7,685 nt of DNA from Sulfurimonas sp. (GTDB lineage Bacteria > Campylobacterota > Campylobacteria > Campylobacterales > Sulfurimonadaceae). Where the stretch lies: contig JAKISR010000073.1 in assembly GCA_021648465.1 (NCBI GenBank), positions 1 through 7,685 of the forward strand, given 5' to 3'. The notes under the pieces are model-generated. The model saw only the letters and a list, made by a program, of their open reading frames with translations, was not told where the DNA came from and did no database searches. Positions 1 through 6,477 of the stretch are shown one piece after another (within the stretch, counting starts at the first letter, position 1; each line of letters begins with the position of its first letter). The position numbers were made by a program, and so were the translations under genes.

Positions 1-39
1 TTTTAACTGTGTTGAAAATTTAGCCATTTTCCTACTCAT
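1..39 (-). CDS. Transposase orfA N-terminal fragment, IS3-like (partial)
   Basis: An ATG at 39-37 on the minus strand opens the frame MSRKMAKFSTQLK, which runs off the window after 13 codons. A GAGGG Shine-Dalgarno-like stretch lies about 7 bases upstream. A basic start followed by a K-F-S-x-x-x-K pattern is typical of IS3-family OrfA proteins, whose N-terminus forms a helix-turn-helix that binds the IS ends. Only 39 bases are visible, so the family assignment is an inference. It is supported by the terminal repeat at 95-127, at the expected short distance upstream of the start. Confidence 0.6.
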   Translation of the reverse strand, partial: MSRKMAKFSTQLK

Positions 40-94
40 ATTTATACCCTCACTTTTATTGTTTAATTTTACTCTTTTGAGAATTAAACTTTAC

Positions 95-127
95 AAAAAG
101 TTGTTTGATTTTCTTGGGGTAGTATAT
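95..127 (-). repeat. IS terminal inverted repeat, left copy
   Basis: Read on the minus strand, the tip is ATATACTACCCCAA (127-114). It is followed by 9 bases that differ from the other copy and then by ACAACTTTTT (104-95). Apart from the central 9 bases this equals 7560-7592 on the plus strand. Confidence 0.7.
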
Positions 128-154
128 GAATCCTCACTTTTTAAATCATTATTA

Positions 155-184
155 TTTTTCCATTTTGAAGTTTGTATGGAAAAA
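155..184. repeat. Inverted repeat in non-coding DNA upstream of cysK
   Basis: TTTTTCCAT at 155-163 pairs perfectly with ATGGAAAAA at 176-184 across a 12-base loop. It lies in the 218-base non-coding stretch 128-345 between the IS end and cysK. I see no convincing gene there on either strand. There is no clear T-run after the stem on either strand, so a terminator role is uncertain. Confidence 0.35.
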
Positions 185-299
185 GCGATGAATCTTGTGT
201 GCGATTTTTTATTTTACTTTTTTCTAAAAAAAGTGATGAGAGAAACAAATCAATAATTACTACAACATCTTTAAATATAATAAAAGTTTATAAAAATAT

Positions 300-327
300 T
301 TGAAAATAAATCCCTATAAGGTATAAT
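300..327 (+). promoter_or_regulatory. Sigma-70-type promoter of cysK
   Basis: TTGAAA (300-305) and TATAAT (322-327) are spaced by 16 bases directly upstream of cysK. Transcription would start near 333-335, only about 11-13 bases before the ATG. The leader would be very short, with AAGGA (335-339) near its 5' end. CCTATAAG (313-320) lies in the spacer and recurs upstream of lysR. Confidence 0.6.
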
Positions 328-345
328 AATATCCAAGGATTATTT

Positions 346-1278
346 ATGAAGATTGCAAAAAATATTACAGAGCTTATTGGAAATACACCTTTAGTAAGGT
401 TAAACACTCCTTCAGAGCTTACAGGAACCACAATTATTGGTAAATGTGAGTTTATGAACCCTACTAGTTCTGTAAAAGATAGAATAAGCTTTAGTATGAT
501 TAGACGAGCTCAAGAGGCTGGTCAAATAAATGAAAATACTGTTATCATAGAACCAACTAGTGGTAACACAGGCATTGCATTAGCAGCAAATTGTGCTGCA
601 CAAAATATTAAATTAATTTTAACAATGCCTGAGTCTATGAGTATAGAGAGAAGAAATTTGCTTAAAGCATTGGGTGCTCAGCTTATTTTAACCCCAACTC
701 CTCTAGGTATGGGTGGTGCAATTTCAAAAGCTGATGAACTACACGCAGAGACACCAAATTCTGTACTTTTACAACAGTTTAACAATATGGCAAATGTGGA
801 GATTCATGAACTAACAACAGCAAAAGAGATTTTAAGAGATACGGATGGGGAGATTGATGTTTTTGTAGCAGCTGTTGGAACAGGTGGAACAATAACTGGT
901 GTTTCAAAACATTTTAAAGAGATGGGTAAAGATATACCAATGTTTACTGTTGAGCCTGAAGCTTCTGCTGTTTTATCTGGTGAAAAACCTGGACCTCATG
1001 CTATTCAAGGAATTGGAGCTGGTTTTGTTCCAAAAATTTTAAACACTTCCGCTTATGGTGAAATTATAAAAGTTAGCAATGAAGATGCTATGAAGGCTGC
1101 AAGAATGTTAGCTGAAAAAGAGGGTTTTTTAGTTGGTATATCTTCTGGTGCAAATGTACATGCAACGATGCAAATAGCTTCACGTCCAGAGTATAAAGGT
1201 AAAACGTTAGTGACAATCCTTTGTGATACAGGTGAGAGATATTTAAGTACAAAACTTTTTGATGATGAAGAGGAATAG
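346..1278 (+). CDS. cysK: Cysteine synthase (O-acetylserine sulfhydrylase)
   Basis: This PLP-dependent enzyme makes L-cysteine from O-acetylserine and sulfide in the cytoplasm, the last step of sulfur assimilation. The 310 residues match the usual family length. Visible landmarks are IGNTPLVRL (11-19), PTSSVKDR with the PLP-binding lysine K44, the substrate loop TSGNTG (71-76), the phosphate-binding glycine loop GTGGTITG (178-185), SSGAN (266-270) and CDTGERYLST near the end. The acidic tail DDEEE is unusual, because E. coli CysK ends in the Ile used to dock serine acetyltransferase (CysE). The start is set by AAGGA six bases upstream and a good promoter. The 3' end overlaps the next gene. 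A CysM-type preference (other sulfur donors or acceptors) cannot be excluded. Confidence 0.95.
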   Translation: MKIAKNITELIGNTPLVRLNTPSELTGTTIIGKCEFMNPTSSVKDRISFSMIRRAQEAGQINENTVIIEPTSGNTGIALAANCAAQNIKLILTMPESMSIERRNLLKALGAQLILTPTPLGMGGAISKADELHAETPNSVLLQQFNNMANVEIHELTTAKEILRDTDGEIDVFVAAVGTGGTITGVSKHFKEMGKDIPMFTVEPEASAVLSGEKPGPHAIQGIGAGFVPKILNTSAYGEIIKVSNEDAMKAARMLAEKEGFLVGISSGANVHATMQIASRPEYKGKTLVTILCDTGERYLSTKLFDDEEE

Positions 1279-1849
1279 TTATTTAGAGACTATCAAAGCT
1301 ATTGATGGAGAACTTTACAATCTAGAATATCATCAAAAAAGATATGAAGGTGTCTTAGATTCTTTGGGGATAGAAAAAAAAGATGACCTAAGTAAATATA
1401 TAAATCCACCAGAGTTTGGTATATATAGATGTAGGTTAGTGTATACAGATGATACTATGGATGTTTCATATCATAAATATAAAAAAAGAGAAGTGAACTC
1501 TTTAAAACTTGTTTTTAATAATGATATAGAGTATTCACAAAAGCTTGAAAATAGAGATGAGATAAATGCTTTGTTTAAATTACGAGAAGAATGTGATGAT
1601 ATTTTAATTATAAAAAATTTACTTATATGTGATACAAGTATTGCAAATGTAGCTTTTTATAGAGATGGGGAGTGGTTTACTCCAAAAAAACCTCTTTTAA
1701 AAGGTACAACAAGAGCCAGACTAATAGATGAAGGTAAAATAATAGAATCTAATATAAAAGTACAGGATATACGAAGTTTTTCTAAAGTTGCACTACTGAA
1801 TGCTATGATTGACTTTGATGTACTTCAGCAGTATGAAATTTTGATATAA
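1262..1849 (+). CDS. Short fold-type IV PLP enzyme (aminotransferase class IV, PabC-like)
   Basis: The N-terminus has the class IV pattern L-E-T-I followed by L-x-Y-H-x-x-R. The core SQKLENR fits the K-x-x-N-R signature around the PLP-binding lysine of 4-amino-4-deoxychorismate lyase (K94 from this start). The later DTSIANVAF and LLKGTTRARLI segments match the family cofactor-phosphate and C-terminal motifs. At 195 residues it is much shorter than E. coli PabC (about 270), mainly in the N-terminal domain; short forms of this kind are, as I recall, common in Campylobacterota. The start is ambiguous: ATG at 1262 or 1265, or TTG at 1259. All of them overlap the end of cysK and none has a clear Shine-Dalgarno, so translation is probably coupled to cysK. 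A lyase for folate (p-aminobenzoate) synthesis is the best guess; a branched-chain or D-amino-acid aminotransferase is possible. Confidence 0.8.
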   Translation: MMKRNSYLETIKAIDGELYNLEYHQKRYEGVLDSLGIEKKDDLSKYINPPEFGIYRCRLVYTDDTMDVSYHKYKKREVNSLKLVFNNDIEYSQKLENRDEINALFKLREECDDILIIKNLLICDTSIANVAFYRDGEWFTPKKPLLKGTTRARLIDEGKIIESNIKVQDIRSFSKVALLNAMIDFDVLQQYEILI

Positions 1850-1857
1850 TTTCATAC
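1831..1857. repeat. 10-bp perfect inverted repeat spanning a -10 box and a stop codon
   Basis: GTATGAAATT (1831-1840) and AATTTCATAC (1848-1857) are perfect complements around a 7-base centre. The right arm overlaps both the TAA of the PLP-enzyme gene (1847-1849) and the TATAAT at 1845-1850. It could be an operator at the promoter of the next gene or an RNA hairpin at the 3' end of the upstream transcript. No T-run follows. Confidence 0.55.
1845..1850 (+). promoter_or_regulatory. Probable -10 box of the 153-residue protein gene
   Basis: A perfect TATAAT lies 22 bases upstream of the TTG start, and its predicted start of transcription (about 1857) leaves room for AAGGAG at 1861-1866. There is no recognisable -35 element, which is common in Campylobacterota promoters. 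Confidence 0.5.
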
Positions 1858-1871
1858 AACAAGGAGTCTTT

Positions 1872-2333
1872 TTGCTAGATAATGTAATAGAAGATGTAGA
1901 TTTTGCAAAATTAATGCAAAAAAATATACAAGAATTGATAGTTCATCTCTTTAATAAAGAGCAAAATTTTGGCATTTTATGTAAGATAGAAGAAGTGTCT
2001 TTTGAACCTATACTACCTGATGAAATTAGTGCAGAATTTAGACCTATGACATTGTTTTTTTTAGCAGGATATACTTTTGATACTGCTAGAATTGAACAAA
2101 GTACTCTTATATTTGAAGCTGGTTTTGGAGGTGATAACTTTGGTTCATTTGTTAGTGTGCCACTTCTTAGTATTATGCAAGTTATTGTAGATGAAACACC
2201 TGTTCTTATAAATTTAGCAAGTTACAATAGTGACCCTCAAGTAAAAGAAACACAAAAGATGGATGGAGACGGAGTAGAGAATTCTATGGCTTCTTTTTTA
2301 TCAAATCCTGAGAATTCAAAGTTTTTAAAATAG
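1872..2333 (+). CDS. Uncharacterised 153-residue protein, possibly SspB-like
   Basis: I do not recognise this protein with certainty. The TTG start is supported by a perfect AAGGAG five bases upstream (1861-1866). There is no signal peptide and no clear membrane segment. The composition is acidic, with alternating hydrophobic stretches suggesting a beta-rich core (about 35-120) and a polar tail. The middle part shows a proline-Met-Thr run (RPMTLFFLAGYTFD), a strand pair, then a Val-Pro-Leu-x-x-Ile helix and a hydrophobic end strand VLINLASY. This order resembles the core of SspB-type ClpXP adaptors, but the similarity is weak and is my inference. It has its own probable promoter downstream of the cysK pair and is convergent with lysR. 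It looks like a conserved cytoplasmic protein rather than a random frame, because of the strong ribosome site and normal codon use. Confidence 0.8.
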   Translation: MLDNVIEDVDFAKLMQKNIQELIVHLFNKEQNFGILCKIEEVSFEPILPDEISAEFRPMTLFFLAGYTFDTARIEQSTLIFEAGFGGDNFGSFVSVPLLSIMQVIVDETPVLINLASYNSDPQVKETQKMDGDGVENSMASFLSNPENSKFLK

Positions 2334-2351
2334 AGTAAAATTCTATTTTAA
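2325..2351. terminator. AT-rich hairpin between convergent genes, possible two-way terminator
   Basis: TTAAAATAGA (2325-2334) pairs perfectly with TCTATTTTAA (2342-2351) around a 7-base loop. It starts within the last codons of the 153-residue protein gene, includes its TAG, and ends one base before the lysR stop. The right arm is followed by a T-rich stretch (2352-2365). The stem has almost no G-C pairs, so termination may be weak. Confidence 0.5.
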
Positions 2352-3254
2352 TTATATTTTATTAAAGGAGAGAAGATAACTAATAACATTATCAACAAAA
2401 GCGTCGTGCTTTCTCTCTTTTAAATAAGCTATATAAAAGTTTCTTTCAATTTTATAGTTCTTAAGTCGTGCTTCAAAAAGAGTTCCATTTTTTAATTCAC
2501 TACTTATTACATGTCGACTCATAACTGAAACAACAGGTCTTTTACTTTTAGAATCAGCGTGTATAATAGACTCTTTAATAGCTGTTGGGCTTCCAATAAC
2601 ACCAAGAACATTAAAATTATTACACTGAACACCCATCTCTTCAAAAACTTCACTTGTTAGTTTTCTAGTATGAGAATGTTCATCTCTACAAATCCAGTCA
2701 AATCCCATTAGATCTTCTGCAGTAAGTTGCTTTTTAAGCTGTTGATTTGAAAATACAACTAACTCATCTAAAACCCATTCTCTATATATGATACCATCTC
2801 TAAAAATAGGAGATTCTATAAGAGCAACATCTATTTTTTTATCTTCTAGTTGATCTATAATTTCACTTGATAGAGCAACATTCATATAAACATTGTTATT
2901 GATTCTTTTTTTAATTTCACCTAAGTAATTTGGAAGAACATAATTACCAATTGCATACGATGAACCCATAACAAATGTAAAATCTTTATTTATAATTTTT
3001 AAAAGTTCTTTTTCACCACTTGCTATCGCTTTTTCAAGTCTTGTAGCAATTCTATAAAGATCTTCACCCTCTTTTGTAAGAAGAATCCCATTCTTTTTTC
3101 TCTCTACAATAGTTGTGTCAAGATAGTCTTCTATAAATTTAATTTGTTGAGTAACTGCTGGTTGAGATATACCTAGCTTTGCAGACGCCTTAGAGAAACT
3201 TTTTTCTTTGATAACCATCAAAAATGTTTGTAGCTTTGCAAAATCTTTTAACAT
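2352..3254 (-). CDS. LysR-family transcriptional regulator
   Basis: The 300 residues have the standard LysR layout. An N-terminal winged helix-turn-helix covers about 5-65, with the recognition region SFSKASAKLGISQPAVTQQI (19-38) and the wing near NGILLTKEGEDLY. A linker helix follows (about 66-90), then a two-lobed effector-binding domain (about 91-300). The domain opens with GSSYAIGNYVLPNYLGE, a pattern like the SxTIGxYLLP segment of CysL and CbbR regulators. It should act as a DNA-binding tetramer that responds to a small metabolite. AGGA six bases upstream supports the ATG at 3254. It is divergent from the helicase gene, and LysR proteins often autoregulate from such a gap. A role in controlling cysK is suggested by a shared upstream motif but is unproven; the target genes are unknown. 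Confidence 0.92.
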   Translation of the reverse strand: MLKDFAKLQTFLMVIKEKSFSKASAKLGISQPAVTQQIKFIEDYLDTTIVERKKNGILLTKEGEDLYRIATRLEKAIASGEKELLKIINKDFTFVMGSSYAIGNYVLPNYLGEIKKRINNNVYMNVALSSEIIDQLEDKKIDVALIESPIFRDGIIYREWVLDELVVFSNQQLKKQLTAEDLMGFDWICRDEHSHTRKLTSEVFEEMGVQCNNFNVLGVIGSPTAIKESIIHADSKSKRPVVSVMSRHVISSELKNGTLFEARLKNYKIERNFYIAYLKERKHDAFVDNVISYLLSFNKI

Positions 3255-3286
3255 AATAATTCCTATAAGTTTAAATAATAAACTAA

Positions 3287-3315
3287 ATTATAACTCAAAA
3301 TTATAATTAATGCAA
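3287..3315 (-). promoter_or_regulatory. Probable lysR promoter
   Basis: On the minus strand TTGCAT (3315-3310) and TATAAT (3292-3287) are spaced by 17 bases. Transcription would start near 3280, leaving a leader of about 26 bases with AGGA (3264-3261) before the lysR ATG. A second TATAAT lies at 3305-3300. Confidence 0.5.
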
Positions 3316-3318
3316 TAG

Positions 3319-3336
3319 ACTTATAATATTTATAGT
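3319..3336. promoter_or_regulatory. Possible LysR-type binding site in the divergent gap
   Basis: The stretch ACTTATAATATTTATAGT has complementary ends (ACT and AGT) and a symmetric AATATT centre. That gives an imperfect dyad of the size LysR regulators bind. It sits between the two divergent promoters. In such AT-rich DNA the chance of an accidental dyad is high. Confidence 0.25.
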
Positions 3337-3345
3337 AATTTTAGA

Positions 3346-3351
3346 TATAAT
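3346..3351 (+). promoter_or_regulatory. Probable -10 box of the helicase-truB-csrA-ispE run
   Basis: A perfect TATAAT lies 31 bases upstream of the helicase ATG, with a T-rich stretch before it and no clear -35. Another TATAAT at 3322-3327 is an alternative. Confidence 0.45.
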
Positions 3352-3382
3352 ATTTATTAAAAATACATAAAGTTAGTGATAA

Positions 3383-5431
3383 ATGGAAAAAATATTTGAT
3401 AAATTAAATGATACTCAAATTAAAGCTGTAAAACATTCAGAGGGTCCTGTTTTAATTTTAGCAGGGGCAGGTAGTGGAAAAACAACTACTATTGTTTCTC
3501 GTTTAGCATATCTTATAAAGGGCGTAGGAATACCCGCTTCAAATATTTTAACACTTACCTTTACTAATAAAGCTGCAAAAGAGATGAGAGATCGTGCTTA
3601 TAGTATGATGGATAATCCAGCTTATCCTCCACTTTTATGTACTTTTCACAAATTTGGACTGCTTTTTTTAAAGTTTAATATCCATCTTTTAAATAGAGCA
3701 AATAATTTTGTAGTTATAGATACAGAAGATAAAAAAAGAATTATTAAAAGAATTAACTCAGAGATTTCAACTCCACTTATTGCAAGTGAGATATCAAGAT
3801 ATAAAAATTCACTTCTATCACCAGATGATGCGTATAAACAAGCAGAACTTTATAATTATCAGCAAATTGCCAAAGTATATGAAGAGTATGAAAAATATTT
3901 GTTAGAAAATAATTTAGTTGATTTTGATGATTTGATTGCTCTAACTTATAAACTTTTAAATGGAAATCCTGAACTAGCAGAAAAAACATCAAAAAAATAT
4001 ACCTATATCATGGTTGATGAGTACCAAGATACAAATGAGTTGCAATTAAAACTTTTACAAAAACTTTGTTCTACTCACAATAATATCTGTGTCGTTGGAG
4101 ATGATGATCAAAGCATTTATGGTTGGCGTGGTGCACATATACGAAATATCATGGAGTTTGACCAAGATTTTGTTGGTACGAGTGTATTTAAACTTGAAGA
4201 AAATTATCGCTCACGTGAGCCAATTTTAAAAGTAGCAAATTCATTGATAGAGCATAATCGTTCAAGACTTGGTAAAAAATTGATTCCAACTCGTGGTTCT
4301 GGTGAAGATGTAACAATTTTAAACTCAAATGATGAAAGTGAAGAAGCTAGAAAAATAGCACTTAAAATTACAAAGCTTTTAGAATCGGGGATAAAAGCAA
4401 AAAATATAGCAGTTTTATATCGTGTAAATGTTTTAAGTCGCTCTATTGAAGAGGGATTAAACCGCTCTGGAATTAATTATAAGCTTGTAGGTGGGCAAAG
4501 GTTTTATGATCGTGCAGAGATAAAGGATTTGATTAGTTATATTAGAGTTATTACTAATAATCATGATGATTTTTCTTTTAAACGTATTGTAAATAAGCCA
4601 AAAAGAGGCTTAGGAAAAGCTAGTGTAGACAAAATAGAGTTAGCTGCACATGCAAACGATACTTCCATCTTTGAATATGTTAAAAAAGTACCAAATGCAG
4701 ATTTGGAAAAACTTGTAAGAGCCAAAAATACAAAAACACTTAAAAAATTTGTAAGAGATATACAAAAAGTAGCAAAGTCTATAAAAGAATCTACATATGA
4801 TTTTATAGATATGCTAGAGAATACTTTTCATTTAAAAGATATCTACAGAGGTATGCAAGATGAGGCAGATAGAGTTCTTAATATGGATGAATTTTATGGG
4901 CTTTTCCGTGATTTTGTAAAAAAATCTCCTGACGCTTCTTTAGATGAATTTTTAAATGAGTTAACTCTTCAAAGTGAGCAAGATCAAGTTGAGGGCGAAA
5001 GTATTTATATGATGAGTATTCATGCTTCAAAAGGTTTAGAGTTTGATCATATATTTATCATAGGCCTTGAAGAGGGATTTTTACCTTTAGTTGGTGATGG
5101 AAGTGATCTTGAAGAGGAAAGACGACTAGGATATGTTTCATTTACTAGAGCCAAAGATACTCTTACTCTTTCACATGCTGCAAGTAGATTTTACAAAGGT
5201 AGAAGAAGTGATCTACAGAAAAGTAGATTTTTTAATGAAGCTGGCTTGTGTGAAGGCTCACTTATAGTTGAAAAAAATACGGCTTTTAAAAAAGGTGATT
5301 TGGTGAGACATAAGATATTTGGAACTGGACGCATAAAAGGAGTGAGTAAATCAGGTAGAGAGTTTAAACTAAACATCAACTTTGCAGGTATTTCAAGAGA
5401 TATACTCGCCTCATTTATAGAAAAGTTATGA
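3383..5431 (+). CDS. UvrD/PcrA/Rep-type superfamily 1 DNA helicase
   Basis: This ATP-driven 3'-5' DNA helicase would act in repair, restart of stalled replication and removal of proteins from DNA. All SF1A motifs are visible in order: Q motif LNDTQ (8-12), Walker A AGAGSGKTT (27-35), Ia TLTFTNKAAKEM (57-68), II VDEYQD (211-216), III VGDDDQSIYGWRGA (238-251), IV ENYRS (273-277), IVa GGQRFYDRAEIKD (370-382), V MSIHASKGLEF (544-554) and VI VSFTRAK (585-591). The C-terminus (about 635-682, KGDLVRHKIFGTGRI) matches the Tudor-like fold that binds RNA polymerase in PcrA/UvrD. The 682 residues are close to the family range (about 670-740). The ATG has only a weak ribosome site. The last four bases, ATGA, overlap the truB start. 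It could be called uvrD, pcrA or rep; motifs alone do not decide. Confidence 0.93.
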   Translation: MEKIFDKLNDTQIKAVKHSEGPVLILAGAGSGKTTTIVSRLAYLIKGVGIPASNILTLTFTNKAAKEMRDRAYSMMDNPAYPPLLCTFHKFGLLFLKFNIHLLNRANNFVVIDTEDKKRIIKRINSEISTPLIASEISRYKNSLLSPDDAYKQAELYNYQQIAKVYEEYEKYLLENNLVDFDDLIALTYKLLNGNPELAEKTSKKYTYIMVDEYQDTNELQLKLLQKLCSTHNNICVVGDDDQSIYGWRGAHIRNIMEFDQDFVGTSVFKLEENYRSREPILKVANSLIEHNRSRLGKKLIPTRGSGEDVTILNSNDESEEARKIALKITKLLESGIKAKNIAVLYRVNVLSRSIEEGLNRSGINYKLVGGQRFYDRAEIKDLISYIRVITNNHDDFSFKRIVNKPKRGLGKASVDKIELAAHANDTSIFEYVKKVPNADLEKLVRAKNTKTLKKFVRDIQKVAKSIKESTYDFIDMLENTFHLKDIYRGMQDEADRVLNMDEFYGLFRDFVKKSPDASLDEFLNELTLQSEQDQVEGESIYMMSIHASKGLEFDHIFIIGLEEGFLPLVGDGSDLEEERRLGYVSFTRAKDTLTLSHAASRFYKGRRSDLQKSRFFNEAGLCEGSLIVEKNTAFKKGDLVRHKIFGTGRIKGVSKSGREFKLNINFAGISRDILASFIEKL

Positions 5432-6249
5432 ATAGGCTCTTTGTAGCATATAAACCAACAGGTATAAGTTCAAATTTTTTTCTAACAAAACTAAAAAGAA
5501 AATATCAAACAAAAAAAGCTGGTTTTTCAGGAACACTTGATCCCTTTGCTAAGGGAGCTCTTCTTATCGGTATGGGCTCATATACAAAACTTTTTCGCTT
5601 TTTAAAAAAAACTCCAAAAATCTACAAAGCAACTCTTTGGCTAGGTGCTGCTAGTGATAGCTTAGATACTGAACTTATTGAAAAAATAGAGATTTTAAAA
5701 GAGTTTAAAAAGAGTGAGATATTGGATGTAGTTAAGTCACTAGAGGGTGAGTTAGAGTATGAACCCCCTATATTTAGTGCAAAGCGTATAAATGGGAAAA
5801 GAGCCTATGATTTGGCTCGTGCAGGAGTAGAGTTTACTCTTAATAAAATAAATTCTACTATTTATGAAACAAAACTGATAAGTTATTGCCACCCTTTTGT
5901 TACATTTGAAGCAACTGTATCTGAGGGAACATATATTCGCTCACTTGGTCGTATTATCGCTTCTAGACTTGGAGTGGAGTTTGGAAGTCTTAGTGCATTA
6001 GAAAGATTAAGTGAAGGTGCATTTAAATATAACAATGAAGAGAGTTTAAACATAAAAAAATCTCTAAATATAGAACAAAATTTTTATACTGGCGATAGTG
6101 ATAATCTTAAATATGGAAGAGTTATTGCTTTAGATGATTTAGATATAAAAAAAGATGGATATTATTGGCTTGATAGTGGTGGTTTCATCTCTGTTATAAA
6201 TATAGTAAATGCAGAAGTTAAATATGAATTGGGCAGGATTGAATGTTAG
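5428..6249 (+). CDS. truB: tRNA pseudouridine(55) synthase
   Basis: TruB converts uridine 55 in the T-loop of nearly all tRNAs to pseudouridine and also acts as a tRNA-folding chaperone. The sequence shows AYKPTGISS (7-15), then GFSGTLDPFAKG (32-43) with the catalytic aspartate D38, LGAASDSLDTE (72-82), PPIFSAKRINGKRAYDLARAG (113-133) and EGTYIRSLGR (166-175). The C-terminus after about 200 is short and diverged, with no clear PUA domain, which fits a 273-residue protein. The ATG overlaps the helicase stop in ATGA, a layout that supports translational coupling. The end overlaps csrA by seven bases. Confidence 0.95.
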   Translation: MNRLFVAYKPTGISSNFFLTKLKRKYQTKKAGFSGTLDPFAKGALLIGMGSYTKLFRFLKKTPKIYKATLWLGAASDSLDTELIEKIEILKEFKKSEILDVVKSLEGELEYEPPIFSAKRINGKRAYDLARAGVEFTLNKINSTIYETKLISYCHPFVTFEATVSEGTYIRSLGRIIASRLGVEFGSLSALERLSEGAFKYNNEESLNIKKSLNIEQNFYTGDSDNLKYGRVIALDDLDIKKDGYYWLDSGGFISVINIVNAEVKYELGRIEC

Positions 6250-6473
6250 TACTAGCCAGAAAATTAAATGAATCAATAGTTTTAAGTGATGATATAATTA
6301 TAAAAGTTGTATCTATCGACAAGGGTGTTGTAAAGCTTGGTATAGATGCACCTAAGAACATCTCTATAGTTAGAAGTGAGCTTATAGAAGATATCAAAGA
6401 TGCAAATATAGCTTCATCAAAAGAGGTAGCATTAGACGACCTTAGTTTACTTAGCTCAATTATTAAAAAATAA
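6243..6473 (+). CDS. csrA: Carbon storage regulator CsrA, RNA-binding translational regulator
   Basis: CsrA is a small homodimer that binds GGA motifs in mRNA leaders and blocks or changes translation. In Campylobacterota it mainly controls flagellin and is antagonised by FliW. The N-terminus MLVLARKLNESIVLSDDIIIKVV, the G-I-D-A-P segment (33-37) and IVRSELIEDI, with the RNA-contacting arginine, are diagnostic. The 76 residues include a C-terminal extension of about 15 beyond the E. coli core. Such extensions are found in CsrA proteins from bacteria that use FliW. The ATG overlaps the end of truB by seven bases, with AGGA four bases upstream. No flagellar gene is in the window. Confidence 0.95.
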   Translation: MLVLARKLNESIVLSDDIIIKVVSIDKGVVKLGIDAPKNISIVRSELIEDIKDANIASSKEVALDDLSLLSSIIKK

Positions 6474-6477
6474 TTTT

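Larger units (their letters stand above)
1..127 (-). mobile_element. Left end of an IS3-like insertion sequence (partial, runs off the window)
   Basis: Two things support an IS end here. A transposase-like N-terminus starts at 39 on the minus strand and runs off the left edge. The block at 95-127 matches, in inverted orientation, the block at 7560-7592: 14 identical bases at the outer tip, 9 mostly different bases, then 10 identical bases. That pattern fits the imperfect terminal repeats of an IS. The exact tip is uncertain. The shared ATAT at 124-127 could belong to the terminal repeat or be a target-site duplication. The IS3 family assignment rests on the orfA-like start only. Confidence 0.68.

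Noticed and set aside
59..256. 65-residue plus-strand open frame near the left edge
   Set aside because: It crosses the IS terminal repeat, has low-complexity Phe/Leu/Lys composition and lacks a ribosome site; it overlaps IS and non-coding DNA.
3777..3992. 71-residue minus-strand frame inside the helicase gene
   Set aside because: It is antisense to a well-supported helicase with all motifs, and the composition is that of a shadow frame.
5191..5379. 62-residue minus-strand frame at the helicase 3' end
   Set aside because: It is antisense to the conserved C-terminal part of the helicase and resembles no known protein.
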